Assembly: GCA_964528035.1 (NCBI GenBank)
Contig: CAZGQY010000163.1
Coordinates: 1-9,298 of the forward strand
Length of the DNA: 9,298 bases
Direction of reading: 5' to 3'
DNA from: CAZGQY01 sp964528035
GTDB lineage: Bacteria > Pseudomonadota > Gammaproteobacteria > Methylococcales > UBA1147
This document shows, one piece after another, positions 7,190-9,298 of this stretch. Positions within the stretch are counted from its first letter, which is position 1. The number at the start of each line of letters is the position of its first letter. The translations under genes and the position numbers were made by a program. The notes beneath the pieces were generated by a model that was given only the letters and a program-made list of their open reading frames with translations, searched no databases and was not told where the DNA came from.

Positions 7190-7395
7190 CTTATATTAAT
7201 AATAAGTTATAGGGCAGGCCAATCTATTAGCCTTTAATTCAATTTTTTGATAAACAATATTAAGAAATTCTATGTGCTGATTCAAAAATGGTAATTTTTC
7301 ACAGAATATTTTCTTGAGATAGGTAAATATGGTCAGTGGGGTAGTGTGCATAGATCCCGAGCTGAACAATAAAGATTATCAGGAAGGGGAGAAAT
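7190..7395 (+). promoter_or_regulatory. AT-rich leader of the small protein/tyrosinase unit, with weak promoter candidate
   Basis: This 206-bp stretch has no recognised gene. TTGATA at 7247-7252 and TATGTG at 7271-7276, 18 bp apart, form a weak sigma-70-like pair; neither box is good. Just behind, AAAAAT-GGTA-ATTTTT (within 7284-7299) forms a 6-bp hairpin. ATTCTATGTG before it and CACAGAAT after it can pair with one bulge, giving a larger stem-loop over about 7267-7307. A 24-codon open frame (7329-7403) overlaps the start of the next gene, but its Shine-Dalgarno site is poor. The strong GGGGAG just before 7396 belongs to the small protein. Confidence 0.3.
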
Positions 7396-7620
7396 ATGGC
7401 TAGAAAATCGAAGAATAGTAAAAAAATTGAATACCGTAATGTCAAGATAGAAATCATTTCCGGGCAAACCGAGGAGGCAATAAAAATCGGTTCGAAGGGA
7501 ATAGAATCATCCCGGGACGCTGATACCGGGACGTATGTTTGTGATGAACTGCCTTATCAAACGTTTGGAACATTGGAGGAATTGGGCAAAGCTTTTGTCG
7601 ATTCAGAGGATTCAGATTGA
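7396..7620 (+). CDS. Small protein of unknown function upstream of the tyrosinase
   Basis: I do not recognise this 74-residue protein. It starts at an ATG with a strong Shine-Dalgarno site (AGGAAGGGGAG about five bases upstream). The N-terminus is basic (residues 1-10, six Lys/Arg) and the C-terminus acidic (DSEDSD). The middle reads SRDADTGTYVCDELPYQTF (39-57) and then a predicted helix GTLEELGKAFVD. It has one Cys (Cys49), no His and no Trp, no signal peptide and no membrane segment. It ends 57 nt before the tyrosinase, on the same strand, so co-transcription is likely. Streptomyces tyrosinases need the small caddie protein MelC1. This protein has no visible MelC1 similarity and lacks the signal peptide and His residues of MelC1. 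A caddie, chaperone or inhibitor role is therefore inferred from position only. Confidence 0.75.
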   Translation: MARKSKNSKKIEYRNVKIEIISGQTEEAIKIGSKGIESSRDADTGTYVCDELPYQTFGTLEELGKAFVDSEDSD

Positions 7621-7677
7621 TTTTCTATAAGCACAATTGCTGCTTTTTAGATTAAATATTTACAGGAGGTTCTTATC

Positions 7678-9030
7678 ATGAACGTGAGAAAAAATGCTGC
7701 AAGTTTGAGTGATGCTGAGTGGCGTCGATTCATGCAGGCTGTCGTCAAACTAAAACATACATTTTATGCCGGATCGGATCTAAGTCTATATGACCAGTTT
7801 GTTGCTATCCATGTAGCGGTTCGAGGCCTGGGTGGTGCACAGAGTGGAGATGGAGCCCATAATGGGGCTGCATTTTTAGCCTGGCACCGTGAATATATTC
7901 GCCGTTTTGAAAAGGCGCTGCAACTCGTTGATCCTCAGGTTTCTTTGCCATACTGGAATTGGGGTTTGGGTCCGTTGTCGGACACTACATCATTGTTTGT
8001 TGATAATCGCATCGGTCCATTGGGTTCTGGTGGTAACAGCGGCTTCGAAATTGTGTCTGGTTACCTTGCTCGAACACCCAATTCTATTAACCCATTGGGT
8101 TGGGTGATACATCCACAATTGAGGGTGCAGGGGGCAGGATTACAGCGTAATCGCAGTTTAGATACTGGGCCTGGATGGCCTACGGCGGTGGGAATCGGTA
8201 ATGTTTTGGGTCAAGTGGTTTTTCAGTTATTTCGTCCGGGACTGGAAGGTGCTCCGAATCATAATACTGTACATAACCGAATGGGACGGGATATGGCGGC
8301 GGCGTCGTCACCCAATGACCCTATATTCTTTCTGCACCATTGCCAGGTGGACAGAATATGGGCTAAGTGGCAGGTCGATCATCCTGGTGGTGCAAATTAT
8401 AATCCTTTGGGATCCGGAGGTCAGGGCCATCGTTTGAATGATCGTATGTGGCCCTGGGATGGTGGTGATTCTGAGACAACACGTGCAGTGACCGAGTTAC
8501 TTCCCGGATTGGCGGCGACCGATATTGTGCAGCCCGTTGATATTCTGGATCATAGAAGTTTAGGTTATTGTTATGACGACGAACCGGGTTGCCCTTGTGC
8601 GGGAAATGGTAATAATAACGGTGGCGGTGGTGAGCCCCAGCAGCCGATCGTGCTACGTGGAGAGACCCGACCGAATCTTATTATTCCGGATAATGTACCG
8701 CAGGGTGTGGCCAGTAATATCACTCTCAACGGTAATGGAAGTGTCTTAAATATTACAGTCTCGGTGGAGATTACCCATACCTGGATTGGCGATTTGAGGA
8801 TAACATTAATATCGCCCGATGGCTTGACGGCTTTGTTGCATGATCAAAATGGGGGAGATACGAATGACATTCGTCGAACTTTTACGCCGACAAATTCTGC
8901 TGATCTGGCGAATATGACTCAAGGTGGAGTACAAGGCGGAGGTACGTGGGGCTTACATATTTCAGATAACGCCAACAGGGATACTGGAAGGCTCATCTCC
9001 TGGTCTATAGAGGTGACAGTTTCCGTCTAA
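7678..9030 (+). CDS. Tyrosinase-like copper oxidase with C-terminal P domain
   Basis: This is a 450-residue protein. Residues 1-300 form a type-3 copper domain. CuA ligands are His45 (AIHVAV), His61 (GAHNGAAF) and His70 (FLAWHREY). CuB ligands are His195 and His199 (NHNTVHN) and His221 in DPIFFLHHCQVDRIW. SLPYWNW (89-95) and LGYCYD (295-300) are further family marks. Such enzymes oxidise phenols to quinones with O2; whether this one acts on monophenols or only diphenols cannot be read off. Asn196 matches the asparagine after the first CuB His that helps monophenol deprotonation in Bacillus tyrosinase. A linker with Cys298, Cys305 and Cys307 and a Gly/Asn run leads to a beta-sandwich P domain (about 334-450: THTWIGDLRITLISPDG, GGTWGLHISDNANRDTG), known from proprotein convertases and other secreted enzymes. 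There is no N-terminal signal peptide. AGGAGGT (7664-7670) supports the start. Confidence 0.92.
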   Translation: MNVRKNAASLSDAEWRRFMQAVVKLKHTFYAGSDLSLYDQFVAIHVAVRGLGGAQSGDGAHNGAAFLAWHREYIRRFEKALQLVDPQVSLPYWNWGLGPLSDTTSLFVDNRIGPLGSGGNSGFEIVSGYLARTPNSINPLGWVIHPQLRVQGAGLQRNRSLDTGPGWPTAVGIGNVLGQVVFQLFRPGLEGAPNHNTVHNRMGRDMAAASSPNDPIFFLHHCQVDRIWAKWQVDHPGGANYNPLGSGGQGHRLNDRMWPWDGGDSETTRAVTELLPGLAATDIVQPVDILDHRSLGYCYDDEPGCPCAGNGNNNGGGGEPQQPIVLRGETRPNLIIPDNVPQGVASNITLNGNGSVLNITVSVEITHTWIGDLRITLISPDGLTALLHDQNGGDTNDIRRTFTPTNSADLANMTQGGVQGGGTWGLHISDNANRDTGRLISWSIEVTVSV

Positions 9031-9128
9031 CGATTTTACATGCAGCAGAGCGGCCGCTTTAGCGAGACTATTGCGGTCGCAGTTGGGTGTAACGGCTCAG
9101 TGAATTTCTTTTTGTTACTGGCATTAAC

Positions 9129-9157
9129 TTGACATAATAATTGGAAACGAGCAAAAT
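9129..9157 (+). promoter_or_regulatory. Candidate sigma-70 promoter with perfect -35 box
   Basis: TTGACA at 9129-9134 is a perfect -35 consensus. Exactly 17 bp later CAAAAT (9152-9157) matches four of six positions of the -10 consensus. The start would be near 9164, about 70 nt upstream of the tRNA, leaving a leader to be trimmed by processing. It may act together with, or instead of, the TATAAT at 9192-9197. Confidence 0.45.
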
Positions 9158-9191
9158 CCCCTGTCCTTCGATAATGCTTGCTGGCAAGATA

Positions 9192-9197
9192 TATAAT
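9192..9197 (+). promoter_or_regulatory. Candidate -10 box of the tRNA promoter
   Basis: TATAAT is a perfect -10 consensus and lies 35 bp before the tRNA 5' end, a usual distance for tRNA promoters. No good -35 is spaced correctly; TTCGAT at 9167-9172 is the best and is 17 bp before the overlapping TATATA. Two CTTG-N4-CAAG palindromes (9177-9188 and 9199-9210) flank the box. Confidence 0.4.
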
Positions 9198-9232
9198 ACT
9201 TGCGTTCAAGCCGCTTAAGGTCTATTTCAATT

Positions 9233-9298
9233 GGCAAGGTAGCTCAGCTGGTGAGAGCGCAGGATTCATAACCCTGAGGCCGGGGGTTCAAGTCCCCC
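9233..9298 (+). tRNA. tRNA-Met (CAT anticodon), 3' end cut by the window
   Basis: The sequence folds as a tRNA. It has acceptor 5' strand GGCAAGG (9233-9239), TA at positions 8-9, D-stem GCTC/GAGC (9242-9245 with 9255-9258), and anticodon stem-loop 9260-9276 with loop TTCATAA. The T-arm GGGGG-TTCAAGT-CCCCC (9282-9298) is perfect. The anticodon is CAT. The innermost anticodon-stem pair is an A-C mismatch, which I recall also from elongator tRNA-Met of related bacteria. The three G-C pairs typical of initiator tRNA are not complete, so the initiator is unlikely. tRNA-Ile2 with a modified CAT anticodon cannot be excluded by eye. The 3' acceptor strand (expected CCTTGCC plus discriminator) lies beyond the window. 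Confidence 0.92.

Larger units (their letters stand above)
9031..9232 (+). other. Spacer between tyrosinase and tRNA gene
   Basis: No gene is seen in these 202 bp. A NotI-type palindrome AGCGGCCGCT lies near 9047-9056 and a weak CAGT/ACTG hairpin around a T-rich loop near 9100-9120. Neither makes a convincing terminator for the tyrosinase unit. The second half holds promoter-like elements for the tRNA gene, listed separately. Confidence 0.5.

Noticed and set aside
7396..7620. Calling the small protein MelC1 (tyrosinase cofactor)
   Set aside because: No signal peptide, no His residues and no visible similarity to MelC1; position alone is not enough for a name.
7629..7648. Small hairpin AAGCA/TGCTT followed by TTT between the small protein and the tyrosinase
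   Set aside because: A 5-bp AT-containing stem with a 7-nt loop is too weak to call a terminator; the two genes are more likely read together.
9047..9056. AGCGGCCGCT palindrome after the tyrosinase
   Set aside because: A 10-bp self-complementary site with no loop cannot form a terminator hairpin and has no T-run.
9233..9298. Initiator tRNA-fMet
   Set aside because: The anticodon stem lacks the three consecutive G-C pairs of initiators because the innermost pair is A-C, and the D-stem is of elongator type. The 1-72 pair cannot be checked because the 3' end is missing.

Overview
The window looks like a gammaproteobacterial chromosome. The evidence is the gene order of an Fe-S assembly operon, moderate base composition, E. 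coli-like promoter elements, and a dispersed palindromic repeat of the kind found in that group. I cannot name the species. There are seven protein-coding genes, one partial tRNA gene and two copies of a structured intergenic repeat.

Positions 1-4294 (+ strand) hold the distal part of a SUF iron-sulfur cluster assembly operon: sufC (ATPase), sufD (scaffold partner), sufS (cysteine desulfurase), sufU (sulfur acceptor) and a small Rieske [2Fe-2S] ferredoxin. The genes overlap or sit within a few tens of bases of each other (sufD/sufS share ATGA; sufS/sufU overlap by 1 nt), so they are probably co-transcribed and translationally coupled. sufB is expected just upstream but is not visible. SufS releases sulfur from cysteine, SufU accepts it, SufC with SufD (and SufB) builds the cluster, and the Rieske protein is either a client or an electron donor. 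The operon is followed by a perfect 14-bp inverted repeat.

Positions 4446-7189 hold one large sulfatase gene on the - strand. It encodes a lipoprotein with the Cys-x-Pro-Ser-Arg formylglycine motif and a C-terminal beta-sandwich. Two near-identical 139-bp copies of a hairpin-forming repeat lie around it in the same orientation. One copy ends 2 bp from the sulfatase stop codon. The other lies upstream of its start, together with an 18-bp operator-like palindrome. No transposase or recombinase is present.

Positions 7190-9030 (+ strand) hold an AT-rich leader, a 74-residue protein of unknown function, and a two-domain protein. The latter has a type-3 copper (tyrosinase) domain with all six copper-ligand histidines, a Cys-containing Gly/Asn-rich linker, and a C-terminal P domain of the type attached to proprotein convertases. 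The two genes probably form one transcription unit. The small protein is a candidate partner or caddie for the tyrosinase, by position only.

Positions 9031-9298 contain promoter-like sequences and a tRNA gene with a CAT anticodon, probably elongator tRNA-Met, cut off by the window edge before its 3' acceptor strand.

The parts most worth a second look are the tyrosinase-P domain fusion with its small partner, and the sulfatase bracketed by direct copies of a palindromic repeat.
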